A DNA stretch of 64,000 nucleotides, from assembly GCF_001020565.1 (NCBI RefSeq), contig NZ_LDAS01000001.1:3124520-3188519 (forward strand), given 5' to 3'. Source of the stretch: Maribacter thermophilus. GTDB taxonomy: Bacteria; Bacteroidota; Bacteroidia; Flavobacteriales; Flavobacteriaceae. The translations under genes and the position numbers were made by a program. Positions 51,889 through 61,435 of the stretch are shown piece by piece; the stretch's first letter is position 1; every line of letters starts with the position of its first letter. The notes below the pieces were generated by a model. The model did no database searches, was not told the origin of the DNA, and saw only the letters and a list, made by a program, of their open reading frames with translations.

Positions 51889-53850
51889 CTATTCTCCTAC
51901 AGACCATGAAAGATCTATATTGGAATTGGCGGGAGAAACTCTTACGTAACCTTGCATCTCTTGGTGCAAAGCGGAACAGAAATCGGTACAATAGAATGGC
52001 CATACACCTTCTTGTTTGGGTTCCCAAAGGGTTGTTTTGGTCTGCCCTGGCATAATCAACAATCCTGAAGTATTGGCACCGATCATCATAAAGCCGTGTG
52101 GTACATCAAAATCTTGCTCATGGTTGGTAATATGAAAATAGACCTTATCGCCAACCTTAATGCCCTCAATATTGTCAGGGGTAAAGTGGCTGCGGATCAT
52201 TGCCATGTATACATGAACCGTATTACCATCTCTTACGACTTTTGCATCCGGAATATTTTTCACTGCAAATGGATGTTCGTTTTCTGCCAGTTTATAGATT
52301 TTTTGTGATTTAGGAGCCAAAAGTGATGCAGGAATACCCGCAGCATAATGTGGTTCTCCGTGAGTTGGAAAATCATAAATAAGCTCCATCTTATCGCCTG
52401 AAATATCGTATAACTGAGCAGAATGCTCTAATTCTGGTCCAGTTGGCAAGTATCTGTCTTTGGTAATCTTGTTCATTGCCACTACGTATTTACCAAAGGG
52501 CTTTTTAGAGTTTCCACCAGGAATCATTAAATGTCCTACGGAATAGAATGTTGGTTTTCTATCAATAACTTCCCAAGTTCCAAGTTTCCACATAACAACC
52601 TCAGAAGAGATAAAGAATGTGGTATACGCATTTCCTTCGCCATCAAATTCTGTATGTAAGGGTCCTAATCCTCCACTTTTTACAGTTCCGGCAAGTACAT
52701 CTTCGAACTTTAAGATAGGAATACCGTATGCCTCGCCATCAAATTTTTTGTTCTCAATTGCCACTATCATTTTATCGAACGAGTGAATGGTAAGGTCGGC
52801 AGAAAGTTTTCCGTTACCTATAATGTATTCTCCCGTTGGGTCAACATCTACCCCATGAGGAGATTTTGGTGTAGGTAAAAAGTATACGGCACCCGGTACT
52901 TTTGTCGGATCTATGGTCAACACCTCTTTTTTCATGGTAGAAGTAGCTGTATGCGTTGTTTCGTCGTAAACGTTGTGGGCGTAATTTGTCGGCATGGTCG
53001 TACCGCCTCCATTTGCTATATATTCTTCAATTTTTTTCCAGTTAATGGCGGCAATAAAATCCTTATCGTTTTGAGATGCGTTAACCTCTAACAGAGAATT
53101 TGCTTCTTCCGTATTATAGGTTGTAAAAAAGAACCATCCATGAGATTTTCCACGGCCTGGATGCGAAAGATCATAGTTGAAACCAGGCATCAATACTTGA
53201 AACTTAAGGTCCATTCTACCATCTTCCGGATCAACACTGATAAAAGATAAAGATCCTTTAAAATTACCTTTGTAATCTTTAATCGGCATATCTCGTTGGG
53301 GAATCGGTACAGAAAAACGAGTACCGGCCACTACATACTCGGTATTTTCGGTGATGAAAGAAGAACTGTGGTTACCCGCACTATTTGGTATTTCGATAAT
53401 CTCCTCGGTCTCAAAAGTACTCAAGCTTATTCTGGCAATTCTAGGGGTGTTGTTACCGTTGATAAAAATCCATCTGCCATCTAGTTCTCCGTCGGTCTGT
53501 GAAATATCGGGGTGGTGGGCATCATCAGCGGGAATAAAGCCAAAAGAGGTGTTGAGCATGGGTTTGGTTTCTTCAGAATAGCCATAACCAGAAGTTGGAA
53601 ATTGCGAAAAAACAGGAATTTCCTTGAACATTCGCCCAGATGGAAGGCCGTAAACGGTGAGGTTACCGCTATATCCTCCGGACATAAAGGCGTAAAACTC
53701 GTCTTGTTCACCTGGTGCAACATATACTTTTTCCGCATTATTTGAAGCGAGAGCTCCGTTCGACGTCGTTTTTCCGTCTTGGTTGCCACATCCCGAAAGA
53801 GTCAGTAGCGACCCTAGGATAGCACTTAGATAAATTGAATATTTTTTCAT
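51889..53850 (-). CDS. nosZ: Nitrous-oxide reductase NosZ, clade II, predicted lipoprotein
   Basis: 653 residues. A Sec signal ending in the lipobox LTLSGC (Cys21), not a Tat signal, which places it in clade II. The CuZ region contains DDAHHPDIS (His112, His113). The CuA site is complete: His585 (DFDVPHGFMMIG), Cys621, Cys625, His629 and Met632 in FYCTDFCSALHQEMQG. It reduces N2O to N2 in the periplasm. A lipobox suggests it is tethered to a membrane, as its cytochrome partner also is. It sits downstream of the cytochrome gene and before the accessory genes. Confidence 0.97.
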   Translation of the reverse strand: MKKYSIYLSAILGSLLTLSGCGNQDGKTTSNGALASNNAEKVYVAPGEQDEFYAFMSGGYSGNLTVYGLPSGRMFKEIPVFSQFPTSGYGYSEETKPMLNTSFGFIPADDAHHPDISQTDGELDGRWIFINGNNTPRIARISLSTFETEEIIEIPNSAGNHSSSFITENTEYVVAGTRFSVPIPQRDMPIKDYKGNFKGSLSFISVDPEDGRMDLKFQVLMPGFNYDLSHPGRGKSHGWFFFTTYNTEEANSLLEVNASQNDKDFIAAINWKKIEEYIANGGGTTMPTNYAHNVYDETTHTATSTMKKEVLTIDPTKVPGAVYFLPTPKSPHGVDVDPTGEYIIGNGKLSADLTIHSFDKMIVAIENKKFDGEAYGIPILKFEDVLAGTVKSGGLGPLHTEFDGEGNAYTTFFISSEVVMWKLGTWEVIDRKPTFYSVGHLMIPGGNSKKPFGKYVVAMNKITKDRYLPTGPELEHSAQLYDISGDKMELIYDFPTHGEPHYAAGIPASLLAPKSQKIYKLAENEHPFAVKNIPDAKVVRDGNTVHVYMAMIRSHFTPDNIEGIKVGDKVYFHITNHEQDFDVPHGFMMIGANTSGLLIMPGQTKTTLWEPKQEGVWPFYCTDFCSALHQEMQGYVRVSPANSNIDLSWSVGE

Positions 53851-53913
53851 TGGAATTGTATTTGTGGTTATTATATCTGTCGATGACAGTTTTTATAGTT
53901 GGACTTTTCTTAT

Positions 53914-54429
53914 TTATTGATCCAGTGTTCTAAAAAACTCTAGAATACTTCTTGCCTGTTCTTCGGTCAGACCTTGGTTAGACATTGGGGCACCATTAAA
54001 TTCTGCCATAAGGTCTTTTGCCAAGGGGTCTTCTTTGACCATAACCTCAGGATTAAGAATCATGTTCATGACCCATTCGGGGCTACGTCTTTTTAAAATG
54101 CCAGTGGGTGCTGGACCAATAAATTTTTTGTTTGGTCTATGGCAAGCCAAGCACATTTGATTATAAAGTTCTTCACCTTTTTTAGCGAGATCCTGATCAA
54201 TCTCTGGAGCCAATGTCACAGATTGTATGGGGCCTACACCCTTGTTGTCTAAATCGATACGTTCAGATGCTGTTGTGGTATTGGTTGTTGGCGTAGCTTC
54301 GGCCGGCTTTTCGGTCTTGGCTTTTTCACGTGTAACGCTGAAACCTTCTTTTTTCTTTTCTTCCTTACCTCCGCAACTTAGTAGAACTAGGGTAAGGATT
54401 GCCAATATACTTTTTGAGACTTTTTTCAT
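53914..54429 (-). CDS. Cytochrome c lipoprotein, probable electron donor to NosZ
   Basis: 171 residues. Lipobox LLSC (Cys19), a Thr/Glu/Lys-rich flexible linker (about 22-70), then a single haem c domain with MCLACHRPN (Cys93, Cys96, His97) and a likely Met axial ligand in GAPMSNQGL. It is the first gene of the nos operon, 63 bp before nosZ. A tethered mono-haem cytochrome with a long linker fits delivery of electrons to NosZ. Confidence 0.85.
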   Translation of the reverse strand: MKKVSKSILAILTLVLLSCGGKEEKKKEGFSVTREKAKTEKPAEATPTTNTTTASERIDLDNKGVGPIQSVTLAPEIDQDLAKKGEELYNQMCLACHRPNKKFIGPAPTGILKRRSPEWVMNMILNPEVMVKEDPLAKDLMAEFNGAPMSNQGLTEEQARSILEFFRTLDQ

Positions 54430-54457
54430 GGGATTGTTATTTACGAATTAATAACAA

Positions 54458-54465
54458 CAAATTTA
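54458..54465 (-). promoter_or_regulatory. -7 promoter box of the nos operon
   Basis: TAAATTTG on the minus strand, an exact TAnnTTTG, 28 bp before the cytochrome start codon. No TTG is at -33; the palindrome at 54485-54504 lies where it would be. Confidence 0.6.
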
Positions 54466-54484
54466 TCTCCCATGATTACGATTA

Positions 54485-54504
54485 AATATGACATTAGTCA
54501 TATT
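54485..54504. promoter_or_regulatory. Palindromic regulatory site between nos operon and rrf2
   Basis: Perfect arms AATATGAC and GTCATATT around ATTA. The core TGAC-N4-GTCA fits the TGA-N6-TCA form of Crp/Fnr-type sites. Its centre is about 41 bp before the predicted nos transcription start, the class II activator position. An Rrf2 operator is the alternative, because an Rrf2 gene is divergent. Confidence 0.7.
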
Positions 54505-54535
54505 AAGGATAAAAAAGTCTTTTAATCTTTAATTA

Positions 54536-54563
54536 TTGATAAAGGGAAAGATTTTTAAATTTG
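54536..54563 (+). promoter_or_regulatory. Promoter of the divergent Rrf2 gene
   Basis: TTG at 54536-54538, 17-bp spacer, TAAATTTG at 54556-54563. The start codon follows 13 bp later, so the leader would be very short. Confidence 0.55.
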
Positions 54564-54576
54564 ATAAAATTGTAAT

Positions 54577-55008
54577 ATGATTTCTAATTCTGCCAAGTAT
54601 GCATTGATCGCTGTATTGTATCTTGCTGCCAACTCTTCGGAAGAAAATAAAATATTGGCCAAAGATTTAAGTGAGCAGACAGGTGTGCCAAAGGCGTATC
54701 TCTCCAAATTGATGCAAGAATTAACACGTGAAAATTTAATTTCGTCCACACGTGGACCCAACGGCGGGTTTTATATGACCGAGGAAGAATGTAATAGGTT
54801 TTTAATAGATATTATTACGGCAATTGATGGGGGATATAGGTTAGAGACGTGTGTACTTTCACTACATAAATGTGATGCAAAACATCCTTGCCCTTTACAT
54901 AATCTAGTTAGTGATTCTAAAAATGACTTTGTAAAAAGGTTAAAAGAAACCAGAATTCAAGACTTGGTACAGGACATTAAGCTGGGTAATAGCTTCCTGT
55001 CCATTTAG
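54577..55008 (+). CDS. Rrf2-family regulator divergent from nos operon
   Basis: 143 residues. Winged helix with LAKDLSEQTGVPKAYLSKLMQEL and three cysteines Cys92, Cys99 and Cys105 (C-x6-C-x5-C), the same spacing as the Rrf2 protein at 43.5 kb. It probably holds an Fe-S cluster and senses NO, redox or iron status. It is transcribed away from the nos operon across a 147-bp region with a palindrome, so control of nos is likely. The two proteins are otherwise clearly different in sequence. Confidence 0.88.
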   Translation: MISNSAKYALIAVLYLAANSSEENKILAKDLSEQTGVPKAYLSKLMQELTRENLISSTRGPNGGFYMTEEECNRFLIDIITAIDGGYRLETCVLSLHKCDAKHPCPLHNLVSDSKNDFVKRLKETRIQDLVQDIKLGNSFLSI

Positions 55009-55022
55009 TGCAAAATGTAAAA

Positions 55023-56339
55023 CTACTCCTTCACCAATTTTTTACTCAGTTCCTCTAACGACACCCCTTTGGTTTCCGGCATCATAAAATGCACCCATAA
55101 AAGTTGCAATACCATCATAATGGCAAAGAAGAGGAATACTGTTCCGGCCCCGATTGTAGAAAACAGGAATGGAATTGCCGCTGGTATGGCCGCCGCCAAT
55201 ATCCAGTGCACAGAGCACCCGAATGCTTGGCCGCTTCCCCTTAGATGGTTGGGGAACACTTCAGAGATAAACACCCAGATAACACTGCCTTGGCCAACAG
55301 CATGTGCGGCTATGAATATAAATAGGAAAATAGGCACCGCCAATCCTTCCCATTCCAAAAAGAAGGCACAGGCGACCAAGGTCAATGAAATTATATAGCC
55401 AAAAGAGCCTATATACATTAACTGCTTACGCCCTAAACGGTCTATAAGATTAATGCCCAAAAGAGTAAACAACATATTGGTAATCCCAATACCTACACTA
55501 CTTAAAAGAGCGGTACTTTCTCCTAAACCTGCTTCTTCGAATATACGGGGAGCATAATATAAAAATGCGTTAATACCGGAAACTTGGTTGAAAAAGGCAA
55601 TTAAGAAGGCTAATATTAAGGGAAATCTATATTTTTTCATAAAAATAGATTCTCCACTTACATTGTTTTTATCGTCTTGTTGGATCAAGGCTACCGTGGC
55701 ATCCACATCTTCGTCGGGATCTATCGTACGAAGCACTTTTTTAGCTTCTTCAGTTCTGCCCTGGGTAATTAACCATCGGGGGCTTTTTGGTACGGTGAGT
55801 ACGAATAGGGTGTATATAATGGCTGGAATGCCTTCTACACCTACCATCCATCGCCATGCATTTTCTCCTAGACCACTAAGCATAAAGTTGGAAACGAACG
55901 CGATCAAAATTCCGAAAACCAAACTAAATTGGTAAAAACCGACCAATTTCCCTCTTTTGTTTGCGGGCGATATTTCAGAAATATAGGCAGGAGCCGCTAT
56001 GGTAGATACACCCACACCTATACCACCTATAAACCTAAAAATCGCAAAGGTTATAGGGTCGTTGGACAAGGCAGATCCTATGGCCGAAACAGTAAAAAGA
56101 ATACCGATCCAAATAAGGGTGTTTTTTCTGCCGAATTTATTGGTAGGTATACCAGCGAACAATGCCCCAAGTACAGTGCCCCACAAAGCACTGGAAATAA
56201 CCACCCAACCATGAAAAGAATCTGAACTGTCCCATAGGGCCTGTAGTTGTTTATCTGCTCCAGAAATTACGACGGTGTCAAATCCGAATAAAAAACCGGC
56301 CAAAGCTACCGTAATGGACCATAGGACTATTCTGTTCAT
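55023..56339 (-). CDS. Sugar porter, MFS family
   Basis: 438 residues, 12 membrane segments. Sugar-porter signatures: GFDTVVISGA in TM1, RFIGGIGVGVSTIAAPAYISEISPANKRG after TM4, PKSPRWL at the middle loop and PETKGVSLEEL at the C-terminus. It takes up a hexose or pentose, probably with H+. It stands alone and converges with the Rrf2 gene (14-bp gap). Confidence 0.92.
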   Translation of the reverse strand: MNRIVLWSITVALAGFLFGFDTVVISGADKQLQALWDSSDSFHGWVVISSALWGTVLGALFAGIPTNKFGRKNTLIWIGILFTVSAIGSALSNDPITFAIFRFIGGIGVGVSTIAAPAYISEISPANKRGKLVGFYQFSLVFGILIAFVSNFMLSGLGENAWRWMVGVEGIPAIIYTLFVLTVPKSPRWLITQGRTEEAKKVLRTIDPDEDVDATVALIQQDDKNNVSGESIFMKKYRFPLILAFLIAFFNQVSGINAFLYYAPRIFEEAGLGESTALLSSVGIGITNMLFTLLGINLIDRLGRKQLMYIGSFGYIISLTLVACAFFLEWEGLAVPIFLFIFIAAHAVGQGSVIWVFISEVFPNHLRGSGQAFGCSVHWILAAAIPAAIPFLFSTIGAGTVFLFFAIMMVLQLLWVHFMMPETKGVSLEELSKKLVKE

Positions 56340-56456
56340 GTTGCTTGTTTTTAGTGTGTCTTAAATATAGTAAATCATATCCGTTAATTTGTAATCCATA
56401 ACAACAACATTAAAATTGAAGAAGTAGTAACTTGCAATAATTTTAATATTGGACTT

Positions 56457-57167
56457 ATGAAAGATTTGAAAAATAGAGTAGCCTACATTACAGGTGGCAC
56501 TAAAGGTATTGGCTTTGCCGTTGCTAAAACATTGTTGTCACAAGGTATGAAAGTGGCTATTAGCGGAAGGTCCCAAAAAAGTGTGGATCAAGCCTTAAAG
56601 AATTTCAACGATGATTCGGTTCTGGGTATCGTTTCCGACGTGGCCAAAATGGAAGAGGAGAAGAAAGCCGTTTCAAGAATTGTGGAAACTTGGGGACAGC
56701 TAGATGTTGTATTGGCGAATGCAGGGGTCGGTAATTTTGCTCCGATTGATGAGATGACGGAAGAGGCTTGGCATCAAATGATAGATACCAACCTTACCGG
56801 TGCGTTTCATACTTTAAAGGCCTCTGTAGAGGAGCTTAAAAAAACGAAAGGGTATTATATGACACTGGCAAGTTTGGCAGGAACCAATTTTTTTGCTTCA
56901 GGGGCAGGGTATAATGCCTCTAAATTTGGAGTAGTAGGTTTTACGCAGGCCGTTATGCTAGATTTAAGAAAGTATGATATTAAGGTATCTACCATTATGC
57001 CAGGTTCTGTTGCTACCAATTTTAACCACCATATACCCGATGAAAAGGATGCGTGGAAAATTCAACCCGAAGATATAGGTGAATTGGTGCTAGATCTTTT
57101 AAAAATGCATCCAAGAACCTTACCTAGTAAGATTGAGGTGCGACCTACCAGACCAGATAAGAAATAG
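56457..57167 (+). CDS. Short-chain dehydrogenase/reductase
   Basis: 236 residues. NAD(P) motif TGGTKGIGFAVAK (TGxxxGIG) and the NAG loop (LANAGVGN); the catalytic Ser (LASLAG) and Tyr/Lys (YNASKFG) are in order. Arg at the end of beta-2 (SGRSQKS) suggests NADP+. The substrate cannot be told. It converges with the next gene at a 1-bp gap. Confidence 0.92.
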   Translation: MKDLKNRVAYITGGTKGIGFAVAKTLLSQGMKVAISGRSQKSVDQALKNFNDDSVLGIVSDVAKMEEEKKAVSRIVETWGQLDVVLANAGVGNFAPIDEMTEEAWHQMIDTNLTGAFHTLKASVEELKKTKGYYMTLASLAGTNFFASGAGYNASKFGVVGFTQAVMLDLRKYDIKVSTIMPGSVATNFNHHIPDEKDAWKIQPEDIGELVLDLLKMHPRTLPSKIEVRPTRPDKK

Positions 57168-57168
57168 G

Positions 57169-59907
57169 TTAAACTTCTTTTTCTATAAACGGAATATCGG
57201 CGTTGCAAATTTCTTTGATGAGCAAAAAGAGTTTTTCCTCGAAGAGAGTTATCGTCTCGTGGTTAATAAGTATGTTCTTTTTACTACGAGACGATTCTTT
57301 TTGAGCAAATTGTAATAGTCCTGATTTCAGGTTCTTAAGGCTTATAATTCCCGCATTTAGTTCGTTTGTATCTGTTCGGGTCTTTAAAAACATGTACGAG
57401 TAGCAGAGTAGCTGAAACGCCTTGCTGTAACCATAATCATCAATTAATGTATTCCAATCTGTTACTTCTACATTTCTACGTTCTACTTTTCCGGTTTTAA
57501 AATCTATGATTCGGGTAATGCCGTTGGCGATGTCTACCCTGTCCAACTTGCCTTTAAGTATAACTGTTTGCTCTATGCCGGGTATACGCAGTTCTACTTT
57601 CAGTTTCTCTTCCAGGGCAACGATCTTTATATTTTGGGTCTTTAGTTCTTTGATCTCGGCATCAATGAAATTTTCGATATACTTTATGATGACATTATGG
57701 GCAATCAAGTTTTTTCCTGTGGTTATATTGCCGTCCAAGTAGGTCTTTTCAAAATTTATTTTGACCAGTCCTTTTATTTGTTTTTTGGCATTTTGTAAGT
57801 TTTCTATACGTAGTTCCTTACCAATAAAGGGAGTATATAGTTCTTCTAAGGTATCATGTACAATGGTGCCAAAGGTATTTGCGGCCACATGTTCCTCTAC
57901 CGAGTTGGTTTCGGCAATATTCATTAGATTTTGTTTGTAAAAATCTATCGGATTCCTAATATAATTGCTCAAAGAACTTGGAGAAAAACCTCTTAGGGTA
58001 TAACTGTTTATAAGCTCCACTAAATCTGGTGTTTTGCTTATTTTTTGTTTTTCTGTAGGTATGACCGCTATTTTGGGGGCCGCTATTTTTTCAACAATAT
58101 CAGTGCGGTTTTCATCCGTCAATAATTGGGTGATCAACCTACTTTTTTCGCCTCCTTCTAAAACATCGGGTTCTGTATTATATAGTAGGTATATGTTTTT
58201 TGCCCGTTGTAATAGTCTATAAAAGTGATAGGTATACACCGCATCTTTTTCTTTGTACGTGGGTAGGCCGTATTCGGTTTTTAAATCGAAGGGTATAAAC
58301 GAATTGTTCGATTTTCCAGAGGGTAGAATACCTTCGTTTACCGAGGTTAATATAATGGTTTCAAAATCTATATTTCTGCTCTCGAGCATTCCCATTACCT
58401 GTAGACCTTCGAGGGGGTCGCCTTGAAAATCCATTGTTTCGGTAGAAAGCAATTGTTTGTATAGATTATGAAAAGCTTTTAACGTGGTCAAAAAATGGTA
58501 CTGTGTGGTGAGTTCTTCTATTTGGTTGAACAATTTGTGAAACTTGTACAAGTGTTCTAATTCTATTTTATTTGAAGTGGACATGAACTCATCTTTGAAG
58601 TTTTCAATTAGATAGTTGCACCGATCGATCAATTGCTTTGGGTTTTGGTAGGAGTCGAACAATACGGATCTAATTTCCTCATTGTTTGCAAATAAGATAT
58701 CCAAATGGATGTCTTTAATATAGGTCCAGTTTTTTAAATTGATAGTGGTGACCAATTTGTTGGTTTCTATGCCAACATGGGTTAAGAGCAAGCCGGTATT
58801 GGAGTGGGAGAGAAAGGATATAAAATCTTTATAGAACCATCCTTTTGAGGTTTTCGTCAGATGTAGGTCCAAGTAAGAATCGAAAAAGCTGGCCAAACCT
58901 GAAAGGGCCAGTTTTTGCCCCATGGTTATATTAACAGACGGAATAGTTGACGGTAAAGAATTAATAAGCGGGTTTAACAATGATTCATCCCCGAGTACTA
59001 TTGCAGTATTTTTAAGAGATTCCGGTTTTTCTGCTTGTAGTTTTTTAAGTAACGATCCTACATATTTTGCTTGGGCTATATTTTTGGGAACACCGACTAT
59101 TTCAATGTGTTTTTTAGAAAGATAATGATGGCTCGTGCCCTTAATATCGTTGGAAGCGAAATATGACCATGTAGTCTTGTGTTTTCTAATGAAAAACCCT
59201 GCGTCATGTATCTTATCATTTAAAAAGTAGGGGTCTATATCCCAGTATATATGAGAACCACCGGATGTCAAAATTGTTTGTATGATTTTACTTTCAGCAG
59301 TATTAAGGGCATTAAAACCAAGAAAAACGTGTTTTTGTTTTTCGTGTTTTACGTAAGAATCTATATTTTCTGCCGCTTTTCTATATACCAAACCTTGGTG
59401 ACCTAATCGCTTGCTTAATAGGTTATTGTTAAAGTGTGTATATAAGCTATTGAGGTTTTTCCAAAAATGGAGATAGTTCTCCATTAGGGTCGTTTTTTCA
59501 CTTTTTAATGACCAATGGTTTACTTCTTGAATGGCCGATAAGCCAGAGAATAAATCACTAGCGTCTATTAGGTACCTGTCTATTTCATTGAAATCTTGTA
59601 ACAGGGTCTGTGCCCAGTTTAGATAAGAATCGAACGGTTCTTTTTCTTCAGGACCAGCCTTTAGGTAAGAGTTGTAAAGTTCGAATATTTGTTGTGTTTG
59701 GCTAGCATACGATAAGCCGGAAATTTTTTCTATAAACTCCTCTATACTGTATATATCTGGTGATATAATTGTTTTGCCAAGTTTTTTTGATATGGCGTTT
59801 CTAAGGAACGTACCGGCGCGTTTGCTGGGAAGCACGTAAATATATTCTGTTATATTACGTTTTTGCCCTATTAGATCGTCTATAACTTCTTCTAGAAAAC
59901 TTTGCAT
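57169..59907 (-). CDS. AddB-like helicase/nuclease, PD-(D/E)XK family
   Basis: 912 residues. The N-terminal region (YVLPSKRAGTFLRNAISKKLGK) resembles the inactivated helicase of AddB, without a clear P-loop. The C-terminal nuclease domain has FGTIVHDTLEELYTP and the PD-(D/E)XK core GKLDRVDIANGITRIIDFKTGKVE (cited by its key RVD...IDFKTGK). The four-Cys Fe-S motif of Bacillus AddB is absent. With the AddA-like gene nearby it probably processes double-strand breaks. It is separated from that gene by ompA and kbl. Confidence 0.83.
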   Translation of the reverse strand: MQSFLEEVIDDLIGQKRNITEYIYVLPSKRAGTFLRNAISKKLGKTIISPDIYSIEEFIEKISGLSYASQTQQIFELYNSYLKAGPEEKEPFDSYLNWAQTLLQDFNEIDRYLIDASDLFSGLSAIQEVNHWSLKSEKTTLMENYLHFWKNLNSLYTHFNNNLLSKRLGHQGLVYRKAAENIDSYVKHEKQKHVFLGFNALNTAESKIIQTILTSGGSHIYWDIDPYFLNDKIHDAGFFIRKHKTTWSYFASNDIKGTSHHYLSKKHIEIVGVPKNIAQAKYVGSLLKKLQAEKPESLKNTAIVLGDESLLNPLINSLPSTIPSVNITMGQKLALSGLASFFDSYLDLHLTKTSKGWFYKDFISFLSHSNTGLLLTHVGIETNKLVTTINLKNWTYIKDIHLDILFANNEEIRSVLFDSYQNPKQLIDRCNYLIENFKDEFMSTSNKIELEHLYKFHKLFNQIEELTTQYHFLTTLKAFHNLYKQLLSTETMDFQGDPLEGLQVMGMLESRNIDFETIILTSVNEGILPSGKSNNSFIPFDLKTEYGLPTYKEKDAVYTYHFYRLLQRAKNIYLLYNTEPDVLEGGEKSRLITQLLTDENRTDIVEKIAAPKIAVIPTEKQKISKTPDLVELINSYTLRGFSPSSLSNYIRNPIDFYKQNLMNIAETNSVEEHVAANTFGTIVHDTLEELYTPFIGKELRIENLQNAKKQIKGLVKINFEKTYLDGNITTGKNLIAHNVIIKYIENFIDAEIKELKTQNIKIVALEEKLKVELRIPGIEQTVILKGKLDRVDIANGITRIIDFKTGKVERRNVEVTDWNTLIDDYGYSKAFQLLCYSYMFLKTRTDTNELNAGIISLKNLKSGLLQFAQKESSRSKKNILINHETITLFEEKLFLLIKEICNADIPFIEKEV

Positions 59908-59919
59908 TGTGTAAAAATA

Positions 59920-59948
59920 AAAAAGCTCCGCAATTTGCGGAGCTTTTA
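59920..59948 (-). terminator. Intrinsic terminator after ompA
   Basis: Stem AAAAGCTCCGCAA / TTGCGGAGCTTTT with a minimal loop and a T-run on the minus strand. It lies between ompA and the addB-like gene. Confidence 0.85.
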
Positions 59949-59978
59949 CTTTATTAAAACACTTAAGGTTTTGTCCTC

Positions 59979-61328
59979 TTATTTTACTAAATTGATTTCT
60001 ACCCTTCTGTTTTGAGCTCTACCAGCTCTAGTGTTGTTAGTAGCTATTGGCTTATCTTCACCGTATCCTACAGCAGATAATCTAAACTCTTCAATACCTT
60101 TTTCTACTAAGAATTCTTTTACAGCAAGAGCTCTAGACTCAGAAAGACTTTGGTTTAATTTAGCACTACCTACGCTATCAGTGTGACCTTCTACGGTGAA
60201 CTTAGCGTTTGGATATTCTTTCAAGATCGTGATGATATCAACCATTACTGAAGTTGACTCAGCTTTGATAGAAGATTTACCAGTATCGAACAAGATAGTT
60301 CTAGCATAGTCGTTCAATTGTTTTTGAACTTCTTCAGTTACTTCTGGACAACCAGCGTTGGCTACAGTACCAGCAACTTCTGGACATTGATCATCTTTGT
60401 CAAGAACACCGTCACCGTCAGTATCAGGCCATGGGCATCCTTTGTTTTCAGAAGGACCAGCTTCGTTAGGACAAGCATCGTCTTTATCGGCAACACCGTC
60501 ACCGTCAGCATCTGGACAACCAGCAAGGGCAGCAAGACCAGCTTCGTTAGGACAAGCATCGTCTTTATCGGCAACACCGTCACCGTCAGCATCTGGACAA
60601 CCGTTCATTTCTTTAGAACCAGCTTCGTTAGGACAGCTATCTTTGCTATCTTCTATACCGTCACCGTCAGAATCTGGACAACCGTTGAAAGCTTCAAGAC
60701 CAGCAACTTCTGGACAAGCGTCGTCTTTGTCATATATACCGTCACCATCAGTATCAGTACCACCAAACTTAACAGAGATACCGGCTAAGTGTTGGAAATG
60801 CTGATAACCGTAATCTTCAAAAGCATGCTTGTAAGAAGATTGAAGGGTAAGACCTAGGTTTTCAGTGAACCAGATGTTCAAACCAAGACCACCGTTTACA
60901 GTACCGGCACCGATTTCATCGATCCAAGTATAACCACCACCGATTTCAACAAAAGGATCGATAACAGTATGTCTCTTGATGAAGTCATATTTTATTGTAC
61001 CATCTATAGCATAGTGAGAAAGGTCATCAACGCTAACGTCACCTAATTTGCTGATTTTGTTCAAGGAACCTCTTGCTCCTATAGAAAATCCTTCACCAAC
61101 ACTTCTAGAAACTCCTACATAAGAGATAGAAGGCAAAATGTTCCAGTGATCGTTCGCATTGAAGAATTCATTACCGAAAGAACTTACATCCCCAGTTGGA
61201 TATACGTCAATAGCGTTAACCCCGAACTGTACTTGCCAAGGATTATTCTCGTCTTGCGCTTGTATGTTGTTATAACCTACTACAAGTAGGACAACAACTA
61301 ATAATTTGCTAAGATGTTTCATGTTCAA
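59979..61328 (-). CDS. OmpA-family protein with thrombospondin-3 repeats
   Basis: 449 residues with a Sec signal (ends NIQAQD). N-terminal beta-barrel (about 30-195), then five calcium-binding TSP3-type repeats (pattern DxDGDGxxDxxDxCP), then the peptidoglycan-binding OmpA domain with [22 protein letters not shown] and the [17 protein letters not shown] end. It links outer membrane and cell wall. The strong promoter upstream fits its likely high expression. It is the last gene of a unit starting at the promoter below and ends at its own terminator. Confidence 0.93.
   Translation of the reverse strand: MNMKHLSKLLVVVLLVVGYNNIQAQDENNPWQVQFGVNAIDVYPTGDVSSFGNEFFNANDHWNILPSISYVGVSRSVGEGFSIGARGSLNKISKLGDVSVDDLSHYAIDGTIKYDFIKRHTVIDPFVEIGGGYTWIDEIGAGTVNGGLGLNIWFTENLGLTLQSSYKHAFEDYGYQHFQHLAGISVKFGGTDTDGDGIYDKDDACPEVAGLEAFNGCPDSDGDGIEDSKDSCPNEAGSKEMNGCPDADGDGVADKDDACPNEAGLAALAGCPDADGDGVADKDDACPNEAGPSENKGCPWPDTDGDGVLDKDDQCPEVAGTVANAGCPEVTEEVQKQLNDYARTILFDTGKSSIKAESTSVMVDIITILKEYPNAKFTVEGHTDSVGSAKLNQSLSESRALAVKEFLVEKGIEEFRLSAVGYGEDKPIATNNTRAGRAQNRRVEINLVK
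60374..60738 (-). repeat. Tandem TSP3-coding repeats in ompA
   Basis: Five TSP3 units encode the linker. Two of them are almost the same at the DNA level: a 67-bp block at 60455-60521 recurs unchanged at 60536-60602, with an 81-bp (27-codon) period. Confidence 0.8.
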
Positions 61329-61356
61329 ATTTTTAAGTTTAAGTGTTTATTAGCTG

Positions 61357-61386
61357 CAAATGTAAGTTGTTAAATATTATTAACAA
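61357..61386 (-). promoter_or_regulatory. Strong Bacteroidota promoter of ompA
   Basis: On the minus strand TTG (61384-61386), exact 19-bp spacer, TACATTTG (61357-61364). It lies 28 bp before the ompA start codon and is the closest match to consensus in the window. Confidence 0.8.
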
Positions 61387-61435
61387 AATCAATTTCCTAT
61401 TTTTTTTAACGCATTTAATGCTGTAAAACATGCAT

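Noticed and set aside
60362-60804. Several long open frames opposite ompA
   Set aside because: They arise from the repetitive TSP3-coding DNA read in other frames and have repeat artefact composition.
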